In this document: one piece after another, positions 1 to 11,800 of the stretch | Position numbering within the stretch: the stretch's first letter is position 1 | Layout of the letters: the number at the start of each line of letters is the position of its first letter | DNA from: Chamaecrista fasciculata | Taxonomy: Eukaryota > Streptophyta > Magnoliopsida > Fabales > Fabaceae | Assembly: GCA_003254925.1 (NCBI GenBank) | Contig: QANZ01055544.1 | Location: 34,239-98,238 of the forward strand | Direction: 5' to 3' | Length of the DNA: 64,000 bases | Notes under the pieces: model-generated | Told to the model about the DNA's origin: nothing | Database searches by the model: none | What the model saw: the letters and a program-made list of their open reading frames with translations, nothing else | Translations under genes and position numbers: made by a program

Positions 1-698
1 TTAAACTACTTGAAATTGAAGTTAAGGGAATTGTGGTAAGTAAAAGAATTTACATCGAGAAGGAAGGTTTCTTAAATAACTATCTTTAAATATAATCTTA
101 CTAAAATAAAATTTAACAAGCACAAAGCAAGGAGTGATGAAAAATTGAGTCTTATTGAAATAGAGTTATACAAGATTAAGCTTTATTAAAATAAAAATTC
201 AAGAAGAAAACATATTGGGGATTCCTCTTTTCTTTTCTAAAAAAGAAAAACAGCTTCTGGAAAATTAAAATTTGATAGAAGACAATATTTAAGCCATTGA
301 AGCTTGAAAGTTCGGAAAGGAACTAAAACCGAGTTAGGGTCATCATAATAATAAAAACAAAACCTTGCACGACAAGAATTGTAGAGATGTTTGGATCAAA
401 ATTGTAGGATGTTATTATAACAAAGACATCTTCTTGAAGCGAAATAACATTTCGTAATTAAACTTTGAAATAGAATCCTGCCATATCCAAAAGAGAAGGG
501 GTTTATGAAAATAGTGAAATCTTGGTGGTGACTACACTAAGAGTTTCCTCCTGTAGTACGAGCAACAATACAGTAGAAAACCAGTAACATCATTCTAGCC
601 AAATAACGTCATTAGTCCCAGCATTCAATAGTACACAATTATCAATTTATAATAAATAAAGTTTCAATGCAGCCGAATACATCAACATGACATATCAG

Positions 699-897
699 CT
701 GGGCGTTACGTATCGCCGTCCCCAGAATTCATATTTTCACTTCTAGTTCCCACCTGGGCGTTACGTATCGCCATCCCCAGGGACTACTCATTTCCATATA
801 TGTTTCTTTTCCCCACTTGGGCATTACGTACCGCTGTCCCCAAGGGGTTTCTCATATCCAAACCCACATGGGCATTACGTGTCGTCGTCCCTAGGGG
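699..897. repeat. Four-copy array of a palindromic TACGTA motif
   Basis: Four copies of a 27-base core whose centre is the near-palindrome GGCGTTACGTATCGCC, flanked by CTGG and CCAG arms, spaced roughly 50-60 bases apart. Copies 3 and 4 are degraded (GGCATTACG). The same array lies at the same place in the LARD-2 LTRs. Confidence 0.85.
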
Positions 898-921
898 TTT
901 CCCATATTTTCTCAAGTGAAC

Positions 922-1012
922 CAACACACACACAAAAAAATTCAAAGGCACAAGTACAAGCACAAGCACCAATACAAGCACAAGAACAAGCACAAGTACA
1001 AGCATAATCAAA
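922..1012. repeat. CACAAG/CACAAA hexamer tract
   Basis: Degenerate tandem CACAAG and CACAAA hexamers directly after the palindrome array. The long run of Leu-Val codons on the minus strand is only a translation of this repeat. Confidence 0.85.
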
Positions 1013-2081
1013 TTCAATCAACCCAAAAACATACAACACACTCCAATAAGAACTAAATGTCATCATCGCCATCATCAACACTTGTATAAACTAGTAAATA
1101 TAAAACCAAAGTCCAACTATTATAATCAAGGAAATACATTTAAAGAACAAAAACCAAGTGCAGGAATACTCCAATTTCCTCAAGTTCAATCAATTATTAG
1201 CAAAGAATTATCTCTACGAGCATATTCATTTACTAAACAAACCCTCATGAGGAAATTCACATACACAAGATAATTCAAGCAACCAATAACATTGATTCAT
1301 TCAATTAGGTAATACATACCCTTGACTACGCAATAAACAACCTGGGACTAACCACATCCAAAGTTCAACAATCAACACTAACCGATTCGGTAGAAGGGGT
1401 CGACCACCAAAAGCGTACTTCAAATTTAAACATTTCCAGAACTATAACATCATAATCAATTTAAACACCAACTAATATCATCAGATAATCAAGCCCTCAA
1501 GTGGGGTTGAGATAAGAAAGCCACTCACCTCGATCTGGAGAATAGGTAACTACACCTTTAAGCTTCCAACTGTCGATTGGTGTAGAAAAATCTATAACCA
1601 CATTCACAAACAAAGATTCCATCAATATAATTCAATAATTGACTTTGAAATGACCCAAGGGTCCATCTCTTCACGATAACTAGTTATAGACTCTAACAAT
1701 ACACCCACTTCCTAGTACTCATCCTGTGAGATCCTAGAATTTTAGACTTTACTTTTAGGGGTTTAGAAATAGAAATTAGTGGTTTCTAGAATTGAAATTA
1801 GATTTTGAGCTAGTTTCGGGCCAGTATTAGAAGTTTTAGTTTAGACTTTTTAGAAATTAGCAAACCACGTAGTTTAGGATGCAAATTGTCATACTTGATA
1901 TCTCCATATTTTATTGGGCTAGTGGTAAAAATTTGGGAGCAAACGGAGATTAAAACTTGATCTAACATTTTGTTTTGACACTGTAATAGAATACTTTCGA
2001 GTAAGAAATAGTAATAGATGGAGATGGAATTTTCGAAAATAAATTTTGTAATTGAAACCTATTCTTTGCAACCAATCCAAC

Positions 2082-2099
2082 TATATAAATTTTGTTGAA
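2082..2099 (+). promoter_or_regulatory. Candidate LTR promoter: CCAAT and TATA boxes
   Basis: CCAATCC is followed about 10 bases later by CTATATAAAT, roughly 365 bases into the LTR. The same pair is kept in the 3' LTR (9162-9180). If this is the real TATA box, U3 is only about 0.4 kb and the transcribed R/U5 leader would be about 3.1 kb. Motif-based inference. Confidence 0.45.
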
Positions 2100-2289
2100 A
2101 AAAAAAAAGTTCTATCTTTAAAATTTCATGTTTTAAGGGACCATTTTGAAACAAATATGTTTTCTGGGCTAAAATAGTAATTTTAGCCTAAGAATGCCCT
2201 GCACTAAAATAGTTTCTCTAGAAGCTTCACACCATTCCCACTAGACCCTCATAAGCATCACACGTCCTATTTTTCCTCATTTTGCATCA

Positions 2290-2567
2290 TTATCGCATTT
2301 CACTCTTCCTCTTCCCCCTCACGCCCAACGCTGCCCAGCTGCTGCCACAGCCCAGCTCGCCGGCCAGCCACCGCCCAGTCTGTAATGTCGGCGACTTCGC
2401 ACGGTGGTGGTGCTGCCATCTCCTTTCTTCTCTTAGGTAACTCACCACCATTGTTTCTCTATTTGGTCCATCATTGTTGGGGTCCAATTTTTTTGGTTTT
2501 TGCACAAAATTTCTGCTACACTATGGTCCATTTTGATGCATTTCAACTTTCCCAAACAATGGTTTAA
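2290..2567 (+). other. GC-rich island in LTR leader with short ORF and splice-donor-like site
   Basis: Cytosine-rich sequence (CCCAGCTGCTGCCACAGCCC) stands out from the AT-rich LTR. It is followed by a 60-codon reading frame (2385-2567, opening MSATSHGGG) and a donor-like TTAG|GTAACT near 2440. The same island with a few substitutions is at 9370-9657, and its analogue in LARD-2 is near 16380-16545. A coding role is not shown; an untranslated leader with a splice site is at least as likely. Confidence 0.4.
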
Positions 2568-3208
2568 TGTTCATCTCCATATTCATCTATTTGGGGAGCA
2601 GATAGGGTTTTGGGGTAAACTTTAATTGGGGATTTTTGATAAATCTTTGAGTTTTCTTAAAATTATTGGTTCGGTTGAGCTTAATGGAAGATTCTAATGA
2701 GTTCTTTGTCATCAACATGAATTTGGAGTGAGAACTTTGAAATTTAATTATCGTGTATAAACTTTAAAGTTGCAATTTCGTCCCTAAGAGTGATTTTGAT
2801 GGTTTTCTTGAGCTAAATGGCTTTCTATGGAATTACGGAGAATCTTAGGACTATAATTTTATATTTAAAATGTAAAGTATGAATTTTCATTCTTGATAGT
2901 TGATATCTTAGCAATGAACCATTTGAAAAACTTTGTAATTGGTAAAAGGATTTGTTAAAGCTCCCAAATATTAACTCAAGTTCTCATAAAGTTAGGTTAG
3001 TGTCTTATATTTGGTGTAGTGTCAATAGTTGTGAAACTTGTTTGTGAATATATTTTAAACTTATAGTTTTCAAATACTAATAAAGCTCCCAAATTGATAC
3101 CCAAGTCTCCCTTTGGTCTCTTGTACAAGTGTTAAGATCCTAGGTGGGTGTGAGTAAGGGTGGGATAAGTTCTTTGAGTAAAGGCTTGTTACTAGGGGCT
3201 AAGATGAT

Positions 3209-3568
3209 NNNNNNNNNNNNNNNNNNNNNNNNNNNNNNNNNNNNNNNNNNNNNNNNNNNNNNNNNNNNNNNNNNNNNNNNNNNNNNNNNNNNNNNNNNNN
3301 NNNNNNNNNNNNNNNNNNNNNNNNNNNNNNNNNNNNNNNNNNNNNNNNNNNNNNNNNNNNNNNNNNNNNNNNNNNNNNNNNNNNNNNNNNNNNNNNNNNN
3401 NNNNNNNNNNNNNNNNNNNNNNNNNNNNNNNNNNNNNNNNNNNNNNNNNNNNNNNNNNNNNNNNNNNNNNNNNNNNNNNNNNNNNNNNNNNNNNNNNNNN
3501 NNNNNNNNNNNNNNNNNNNNNNNNNNNNNNNNNNNNNNNNNNNNNNNNNNNNNNNNNNNNNNNNNNNN
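3209..3568. other. Assembly gap of 360 N
   Basis: A run of N inside the 5' LTR, placed where the intact 3' LTR has the hexamer and 59-bp minisatellite tracts (10298 onward). The repeat is the likely cause of the break. Reading frames that span it are meaningless. Confidence 0.98.
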
Positions 3569-3804
3569 AAGCTGTGTGCGGTCCCCACGGGTTGAGATAA
3601 TGCTGTGTGCGCTCCCGATGGGTTGATAAGCTGTGTGCGGTCCCCACGGGTTGAGATAATGCTGTGTGCGCTCCCAATGGATTGAAAAGCTGTGTGCGGT
3701 CCCCACGGGTTGAGATAATGCTCTGTGCGCTCCCGATGGGTTGATAAGCTGTGTGCGGTCCCCATGGGTTGAGATATTGTTCTGTGCGCTCTTGATGAGT
3801 GGAG
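3569..3804. repeat. 59-bp minisatellite, four visible copies
   Basis: Units start with AAGCTGTGTGCGGTCCC at 3569, 3628, 3687 and 3746, an exact 59-base period. Each unit holds two half-units, one with GTCCCCACGGGTTGAG and one with GCTCCCGATGGGTTGA. The 3' LTR has about three units (10991-11190), so copy number differs between the two LTRs of one element. Confidence 0.92.
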
Positions 3805-5239
3805 GCAAAATGAAAATACTGATATTGTACTTTACTTGTGAATCCTATGTGATGGTTGGTTGACTTATGGATTGTATTGGAATATTGCTTGTTGAGAAAT
3901 TGATGATTGTGCGATGTTTAAACTGATATTATCATTATTAAACATTTCAGTACCTTTGATGGATAGAATGATATCAATTATATTGTTATCGTGTCACTGA
4001 CTACCTTACGGGTAGATAATGTTATTGTTGAAATTGTTGTTTGGTCATTCATGGTTTTTATAAACTATTTTTCGAACGAACAATGATTTCATTGTGATCG
4101 GTACTTCAAGAATGCATATATCTCTACCTGATTACTTTTAGATAAAACGTTTTTTTTGATGCTATATTTCTAATATTGCAAAGAGTATGATTTGAAAGAG
4201 ATCTATATTTTATCTTCATGATGTCTTTATCTAATATTTAAATCTCTAATGGGCCCTCTTTTCACTCAAGGGTCTTAGAGAATTTATTTGTAAAATCCTT
4301 ATGATTTATGAGTTTTGGGTGATCGAAACATTTATCTGAGATTTGATCCTTGAAAGGTGTTTTAAAAGACTTGATAATTAGTTTTCTATTCTAAAGTTCT
4401 TTTTAACAAAATATAAAATTTTGTTATTTTCTCGGCGAAACTTATTCTCTTCTCAAAGGAATTTTCAAAGTGTGTTTCCTTAAACTCCCTTAATCTCAAG
4501 ATTTTCTCAAATCCATGATTGTTCTTGCATTTTAAATTATTTTCAAAGTTTACCATTTTCCCATAGTTTCTTTTCTTGTTATGACACATGGTTTAGTTGC
4601 TGCAATAAGCTGGATTATTTTAGTTAAACGAATGAAATTATAAATTACTTGTTGTTGATGATTGTTGATTTGGTTGGTGACCCCTTCTCCTTACGTGGTG
4701 GTGCCCTACACCACGACTGGGATGGGTTAGCCGCTCACTGAGTTTCGACTCACCCCACGTTTAACATTTTTCAGATACAGGTGCATGTCAAGTGTCAACT
4801 TCCGCTCTGAGTGGGAGTTATTCAGAAGCCCACGTCATCGTTCGTGTGGGTATTTTATTCATTGAATAGGATGGAGTTAAAATTCTAGATTGTCAGCTCC
4901 ACTAGTACTTAGGGAGGGGATTTAGGGATTTACTCAATATTTTGTATGACTCGTTGATGTCATAGTTTAATTTGGCACAGTATCTTTATTTGATGATTTG
5001 TGACAGTATTTGCATTGATAGATGATATTTTAAATTGATAGATTGAAGGAAATGTGCAAGTGAATGATGAACTATGTATGTCCAAGTATTGTTTAGTATA
5101 ATTGTGTATAAAATGAATCATTATATTGTTATTGTGTTTTTGATATGGAATGATTGTGGGTAGGCTTACGGCATGGGATAGACCCATGTTTGTGCCGGTC
5201 ACGTGCTCCTATTTAGGGGGGGGGGGGTCGTGACAAAGT

Positions 5240-5252
5240 TGGTATCAAAGCC
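5240..5252 (+). promoter_or_regulatory. LARD-1 primer binding site (initiator Met-tRNA)
   Basis: TGGTATCAAAGCC begins four bases after the LTR end. It matches the complement of the plant initiator-Met tRNA 3' end (TGGTATCAGAGC) with one difference, as is usual for plant LTR retrotransposons. Confidence 0.9.
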
Positions 5253-8200
5253 AGGTTGTCTCTAAGTCTAGTGGAGCTATTAGTGGTCTCAGGTGTCATC
5301 TTGGTCATCTTTATGAATCCCGGGCATAACGGTGATCTAAGCTGACATCATGAGGACACTTAGGATGTCTCGTGTCGTTCTCTCTCGATTCTTGAACTTT
5401 CTATGTCTTTAGGGTTTGCAGCGTTGTCAGGAGTGTCCCTCCTTGTCAAAGGCTTCTATGTTCTATGAAGCAAGTCTTAGAGCATGTTGTTGGACAACTG
5501 CTTAGACTTTTACTCTCTGAGATACAGTTTTCATTTTGAGGCTTATTAGCGCTAAGGATGGATTGTAGATGAGCACTTGAGGTATAACTTTTGCATGTGA
5601 GTTCCTATTATAGTGTTAGGTTCTTGTTTTCGTGATTCGATAGTGGAACCTCATCGAATGGTCGAGACATATGCTTGTGACTTTTTGAGCATTTTGTTGT
5701 AGACACATATTTATTGTGATGAAGTTCCTAGCATGATCTATATTGAGACTGTAGTTTCTGGTAGTGTTGTTCATGATGCGGATTAATGCTTTTATCAATG
5801 GGGCATTATGACCTTGCTTGGGAATGCTAGCCCAGTAGCGGTGCTTCCTTCAGGAATAAGATGTTCATGATTATGGACCGCGTAAGGGAATGAGATGTTG
5901 TAACGACATAAGTTATGTGTTAGTCAAGCAAGTGGGTAATTAGACAATCAAGTTATTGGAATGATGAGCCAAAGGAATGATTAAACACTTTCAGGGTGAT
6001 ATCTTATGGGAAATTGTTGTTTTAAAATTCCGAAATCTATACTTACGTCATAACTTATCTCTAATTGCTATAATTCAAATTGTCTCTGTTTTGGGAGCTT
6101 GAAAATTAAATTATGTGGACCAATCGTCTCGAAAATATTTTGCTAATTCGTGTGTCGGCTCTTGTTGATATGTTTGGATTGAAATGCTTTTCTTTATGAG
6201 GTTTTAACTTGAAGCTAGTAAATCATAGTCTTATATTGTTCATGTTTGCATAATTATCTTCCTTATTTAGTCTTTGTTCAATTTGAAACTTTTAGAGTTA
6301 TGCTTTATGCCATTGTGTCAGGGTGTGTGTCTAGTCTTTCTTGCCTTGTAATGTTGACTGCCAATTGTAGTTTCTTTTCGTGAACTTGTGAAATGTTGCA
6401 ATAGACATTTTTACGTACATCCTCTATGATTTTCTATAATTGTGGAGTTGTAAGAATGTAAGTCTATTCCTTCTTTCTTGTCACTTGTTAATAAGGATGA
6501 TCATTTCTAAATGGTGAAGTGTCGGAATTTCTATTGGCATATGCTTATTTGGATTGTGTTTGATTTTCTAATAAACACTTTGTTTGGTTAAGAATATTTA
6601 TATAAGGAGTGTGGTGATTGATATTGTTTCCAAAGTTTGCTAGTTTGATTGACTATTTATTTAATATCATTATTTTATTGTTTAATGAATATTGCGGTTA
6701 GTTTTATTCATCCAAGGATTTTGTTTTAAAATATAAAAAAAATGATAACTGTTGTTTAAGTTTGAATGCATGTTAATTAGCATATACTCTATATAGGATA
6801 ATTGTTAATTGTGACACTGTCTAGTAACACATTCTAGTATGAAAGGTAAAAATGAGTAGGTAGGAGCAAGTGAACTTTAAGCATTTTGTATTTGTTTCTT
6901 GCTGTCTCAAGTGCATATTTTATTTGAGTAACGTTTTAGGTACGCTTTTAAAGCTCTTTCTCATGCATTTAACTATGGTTTTGCTAACAAAATGTCTCAT
7001 TCTGATTTAGTTAGGTTTCAGACCTATTTTCAAATTTTCTTCATCATACTTTACAATGTTGTTTTGTTGTTCAGATTTCCCGACTGGGTTCCGTTACGTT
7101 TCAGACTCATTTTCAAGTCTCTTTTCATGCATTTCACCTTACACTTTACTGCCTAGAGTGTCTCTTCCGTTATGGAAGCATTTTGAATATTATTTTTAGC
7201 ACTTATATACACTTAAATATTATTTCATTCTCTAAAATCGCTGGTTTAGTACACATTATGCTTTGGTAATATTCTAGGCATGATTTTAAGTCATTCTCGA
7301 TACTTTCCAATATCATATTGCTGTCTAAATTTCCCAATCAAGTCTAGTGACGTTTTGGACCTATTTTCAACTGCATGTCCATGCTTTTTGTGTATTTTTC
7401 AAGTGGTTGTTCATACAAGGATTGAATTGATTGCATACTTAGGCTCACTTTTAAGTTTGTTTTTATACTTCTCGAGGGGCTTTAAGGTCAACAATTTCTG
7501 TCATGATATGAAATCCGTTTGATGTCACTTTGAAACCTATTTCAATTACTTTTCTTGTAGTTATGAGTGACTGTAAATTCTGATTTGTGTGATGCATATT
7601 TAGACAAACCTTTAGGTTGGTTTCACTATTTTTCAAGTGGCCTTGTTGTTTAAATTCCTGTCATGTTGGGGATTATTTTGATCTTTTTTTTTGCTCATTT
7701 CCATGATTCCCTTTTTATATGGTTTTACTGGCTTTGGTTCTTATCTAGAGTTTTTGGAAAACCATTAATTTTGTCCTTCATTGCATCTCACTAAGTCTTA
7801 TTCTTCACTAAAGATTCGGAGTTTATAAGCATTTTGAAATTTTGTCTTGCTTCTAACGTGTAGATCTTTATGTTATTATATATCATTCTGTTTTACTTTT
7901 GTCCTTTATTCATGAGGTTCTTTGTCTCAATTTTGTTTTTGTTATGTTAATCGTGTTAAGAGTGCTTTTCTTAGTTGTGAAGGATGTATGAAATATTTGT
8001 TTGTTGGAAAACGATACTGGTGTTCTCTTTCTAGTGAGACATATTTTGGCAATACACTAACTTCAATGATAAACAAGATAACCTCCAATTTTTAAGGGAG
8101 TTGTGCAATTATAAGAATCCAGACCCAATTATGAGTTGCTAGTTATGTTTTCTTTCCTTCTTTTATTTGAGCATGGGCCAATCTAGTGAGTAATGATAAG

Positions 8201-8640
8201 AGGTTCATGGCATTTGGAAAATTTGGTGAGTTATGTGTGTTTTATCTTGATATGGGAATAAAGTATGCAAGTATATTTTGCACAGTTGAAGAGCAATTGG
8301 CAACATGCTATGTTTAGCCCCTTTCATGAGATGTTAAATGGATGGATAAAAAAAAAAAAAATTCTTTCCCTTCTGCATTCCCTAAGAGACGCCTTTATAC
8401 AAATGAGTTCCAATACTTGACATTTTGATATGTAAAAGACCATTTTATATAGATTGATTAGACTCTTTTCTTGAAAAGGAAAATTTTCTTTCAAGGCCAC
8501 ACCATGATTTTTGTGTTCTCATTTTCTTTTCTAAGAATCACCTTCATTTTAATTGCATGTCATCTGCATCGTCATTTATAATCATATAAAATAATGGTGA
8601 TACTATATGAGAGGTACCGATATTGATTTTGGATTCGTAT
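5253..8640 (+). other. LARD-1 non-coding interior
   Basis: About 3.4 kb of AT-rich sequence with no frame resembling gag, protease, reverse transcriptase or integrase; the longest frames are under 90 codons. It aligns with the reverse complement of the LARD-2 interior, so it is a conserved property of the family and not random decay of one copy. Presumably it acts as packaged RNA. Confidence 0.8.
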
Positions 8641-8778
8641 ATGAAGAAGTTGAGGACAAAGGATATTTCGTTGGTGGAGGTGATGGGGGAACCATTAACA
8701 CGAGGAAGCCACGTTGAGGCAAAGGTGGAGATGCAAGCAAAGTATCCAAAGTATCCACAGTTGAGATTCGTTTTTTGA
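8641..8778 (+). pseudogene. Relic of a chromovirus polyprotein C-terminus
   Basis: A frame of 45 codons from ATG at 8641 to TGA at 8776-8778 opens with MKKLRTKDISLVEVMGE and continues to EMQAKYP. Chromovirus polyproteins of plants end with a chromodomain tail of the form LR-K-I-LVKV-W ... ATWE-E-EM---YP-LF, and this frame follows that pattern in order. It lies directly upstream of the polypurine tract, where that tail is found in autonomous elements. The Trp-Glu core is lost (SHVEA in place of ATWE), probably through small indels, and a KYP triplet is duplicated. Everything upstream (gag to integrase) is gone. The match shows the likely parent of the LARD family, a Tekay/Del-like chromovirus, clade inferred from memory of the family pattern. 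No function is expected. Confidence 0.6.
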
Positions 8779-8801
8779 GAAATTCGGGGACCGAATTTCT
8801 T

Positions 8802-8814
8802 AAGGGGGGAAGAT
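8802..8814 (+). promoter_or_regulatory. LARD-1 polypurine tract
   Basis: AAGGGGGGAAGAT directly abuts the 3' LTR start at 8815; this is the plus-strand priming site for reverse transcription. It is preceded by GGGGACCGAATTTCTT, also kept in LARD-2. Confidence 0.92.
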
Positions 8815-11800
8815 TGTGAGATCCTAGAATTTTAGACTTTACTTTTAGGAGTTTAGAAATAGAAATTAGTGGTTTCTAGAATTGAAATTAGATTTTGAGC
8901 TAGTTTCGGGCCAGTATTAGAAGTTTTAGTTTAGACTTTTTAGAAATTAGCAAACCACGTAGTTTAGGATGCAAATTGTCATACTTGATATCTCCATATT
9001 TTATTGGGCTAGTGGTAAAAATTTGGGAGCAAACGGAGATTAAAACTTGATCTAACATTTTGTTTTGACACTGTAATAGAATACTTTCGAGTAAGAAATA
9101 GTAATAGATGGAGATGGAATTTTCGAAAATAAATTTTGTAATTGAAACCTATTCTTTGCAACCAATCCAACTATATAAACTTTGTTGAAAAAAAAAAAGT
9201 TCTATCTTTAAAATTTCATGTTTTAAGGGACCATTTTGAAACAAATATGTTTTCTGGGCTAAAATAGTAATTATAGCCTAAGAATGCCCTGCACTAAAAT
9301 GGTTTCTCTAGAAGCTTCACACCATTCCCACTAGACCCTCATAAGCATCACACGTCCTATTTTTCCTCATTTTGCATCATTATCGCATTTCACTCTTCCT
9401 CTTCCCCCTCACGCCCAACGCTGCCCAGCTACTGCCACAGCCCAGCTCGCCAGCCAGCCACCGCCCAGTCTGTAATGCCGGCGACTTCGCACGGTGGTGG
9501 TGCTGCCATCTCCTTTCTTCTCTTAGGTAACTCACCACCATTGTTTCTCTATTTGGTCCATCATTGTTGGGGTCCAATTTTTCTGGTTTTTGCACTAAAT
9601 TTCTGCTACACTATGGTCCATTTTGATGCATTTCAAGTTTCCCAAACAATGGTTTAATGTTCATCTCCATATTCATCTATTTGGGGAGCCGATAGGGTTT
9701 TGGGGTAAACTTTAATTGGGGATTTTTGATAAATCTTTGAGTTTTCTTAAAATTATTGGTTCGGTTGAGCTTAATGGAAGATTCTAATGAGTTCTTTGTC
9801 ATCAACATGAATTTGGAGTGAGAATTTTGAAATTTAATTATCGTGTATAAACTTTAAAGTTGCAATTTCGTCCCTAAGAGTGATTTTGATGGTTTTCTTG
9901 AGCTAAATGGCTTTGTATGGAATTACGGAGAATCTTAGGACTATAATTTTATATTTAAAATGTAAAGTATGAATTTTCATTCTTGATAGTTGATATCTTA
10001 GCAATGAACCATTTGAAAAACTTTGTAATTGGTAAAAGGATTTGTTAAAGCTCCCAAATATTAACTCAAGTTCTCATAAAGTTAGGTTAGTGTCTTATAT
10101 TTGGTGTAGTGTCAATAGTTGTGAAACTTGTTTGTGAATATATTTTAAACTTATAGTTTTCAAATACTAATAAAGCTCCCAAATTGATACCCAAGTCTCC
10201 CTTTGGTCTCTTGTACAAGTGTTAAGATCCTAGGTGGGTGTGAGTAAGGGTGGGATAAGTTCTTTGAGTAAAGGCTTGTTACTAGGGGCTAAGATGATCG
10301 CTTGTGAGGGGTTGGACCTTCAGGTCATTTAGTGTTGTTTCTCAAAGCAAGTTAACTGAATCTTTGTTTATGAATGTATTTATAGATATGTTTAAACCAA
10401 TCGTCGGCCGAAAGCTAAAGAGAGTAGTTATCGATCTTCCGGATCGAGGTGAGTGGCTTTCTTATCCTTGTCCCTTGAGGGTTGTGCCTATAAATATGCT
10501 ATACTTGAGCGTAAATGGATTGATTGAACTATTTTAGAAATTGTGCTACTAATGAGATGTTATTGATTAAATGATTTGATTGAGAAATAGATGTGAATGA
10601 AGATTGAATAAATTAAACTGACTGTGTGAGATTGAATTGTTGTGGTCGGTAACAGTGTGGATTCCATCTCGTGATAATGAGGGGTTAAATTACATGCACG
10701 ATTGACATCCAACGCATGAGCTTCTTGGTCGAGCTTCCTTGATGTAAATATATGGAATTTTTTATGTGTATCTTAGTTGATCATTTAAAATGTAGATTTA
10801 TGTTGATGGTAATATTTAATTTTTACTCAAAGTGTTGTATGTTCTGAGTTGACTAACTGTGCTTGTGCTTGTGTTTGTGATTGTACTTGTGTTTGTGTTT
10901 GTGTTTGTGTTTTTGTTTGTGATTGTGATTGTGATTGGTTTTGCATTGTGTGTGCTTTACCATTGATTGTTTGTGAAATGAATGAGACAATGCTCCCGAT
11001 GGGTTGAAAAGTTGTGTGCGGTCCCCACGGGTTGAGATAATGCTGTGTGCGCTCCCGATGGGTTGAAAAGCTGTGTGCGGTCCCCACAGGTTGAGATAAT
11101 GCTGTGTGCGCTCCCGATGGGTTGATAAGCTGTGTGCGGTCCCCATGGGTTGAGATATTGTTCTGTGCGCTCTTGATGAGTGGAGGCAAAATGTAAATAC
11201 TGATATTGTACTTTACTTGTGAATCCTATGTGATGGTTGGTTGACTTATGGATTGTATTGGAATATTGCTTGTTGAGAAATTGATGATTGTGCGATGTTT
11301 AAACTGATATTATCATTATTAAATATTTCAGTACCTTTGATGGATAGAATGATATCAATTATATTGTTATCGTGTCACTGACTACCTTACGGGTAGATAA
11401 TGTTATTGTTGAAATTGTTGTTTGGTCATTCATGGTTTTTATAAACTACTTTTCGAACGAACAACGATTTCATTGTGATCGGTACTTCAAGAATGCATAT
11501 ATCTCTACCTGATTACTTTTAGTTAAAACGTTTTTTTTAATGCTATATTTCTAATATTGCAAAGAGTATGATTTGAAAAAGATCTATATTTTATCTTCAT
11601 GATGTCTTTATCTAATATTTAAATCTCTAATGGGCCCTCTTTTCACTCAAGGGTCTTAGAGAATTTATTTGTAAAATCCTTATGATTTATGAGTTTTGGG
11701 TGATCGAAACATTTATCTGAGATTTGATCCTTGAAAGGTGTTTTAAAAGACTTTATAATTAGTTTTCTATTCTAAAGTTCTTTTTAACAAAATATAAAAT

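Larger units (their letters stand above)
1..1724 (-). repeat. Oldest LARD-family LTR, first piece (left end outside window)
   Basis: This stretch aligns along its whole length with the LARD-2 LTR from about 13836 to 15600. It has the same order of landmarks: opening ACTACTTGAAATTGAAG, the palindrome array, the CACAAG hexamer tract, then the CTCAAG/GGGG motif near 1500. The alignment breaks exactly where LARD-1 begins and resumes at 12618, so this is one older LTR split by insertion. By comparison with LARD-2 about 0.87 kb of it lies upstream of the window. No credible coding sequence. Confidence 0.85.
1725..5235 (+). repeat. LARD-1 5' LTR
   Basis: Begins TGTGAGATCC and ends CGTGACA. It contains a CCAAT/TATA pair near 2082-2099, a GC-rich island at 2290-2450, an unsequenced gap (3209-3568), a 59-bp minisatellite (3569-3804) and a G run just before the end. 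It aligns with 8815-12617. The 3' copy shows that the gap should hold the GTTTGTG hexamer tract and further minisatellite units. Confidence 0.93.

Noticed and set aside
784-1017. Reading frames rich in Leu-Val or Cys-Ala near the hexamer tract
   Set aside because: They only translate the CACAAG hexamers; the same happens at 14709-15053 and 28173-28529.
3140-3808. Long frames of 160-222 codons
   Set aside because: They exist only because the 360-N gap contains no stops; the rest is the 59-bp minisatellite.
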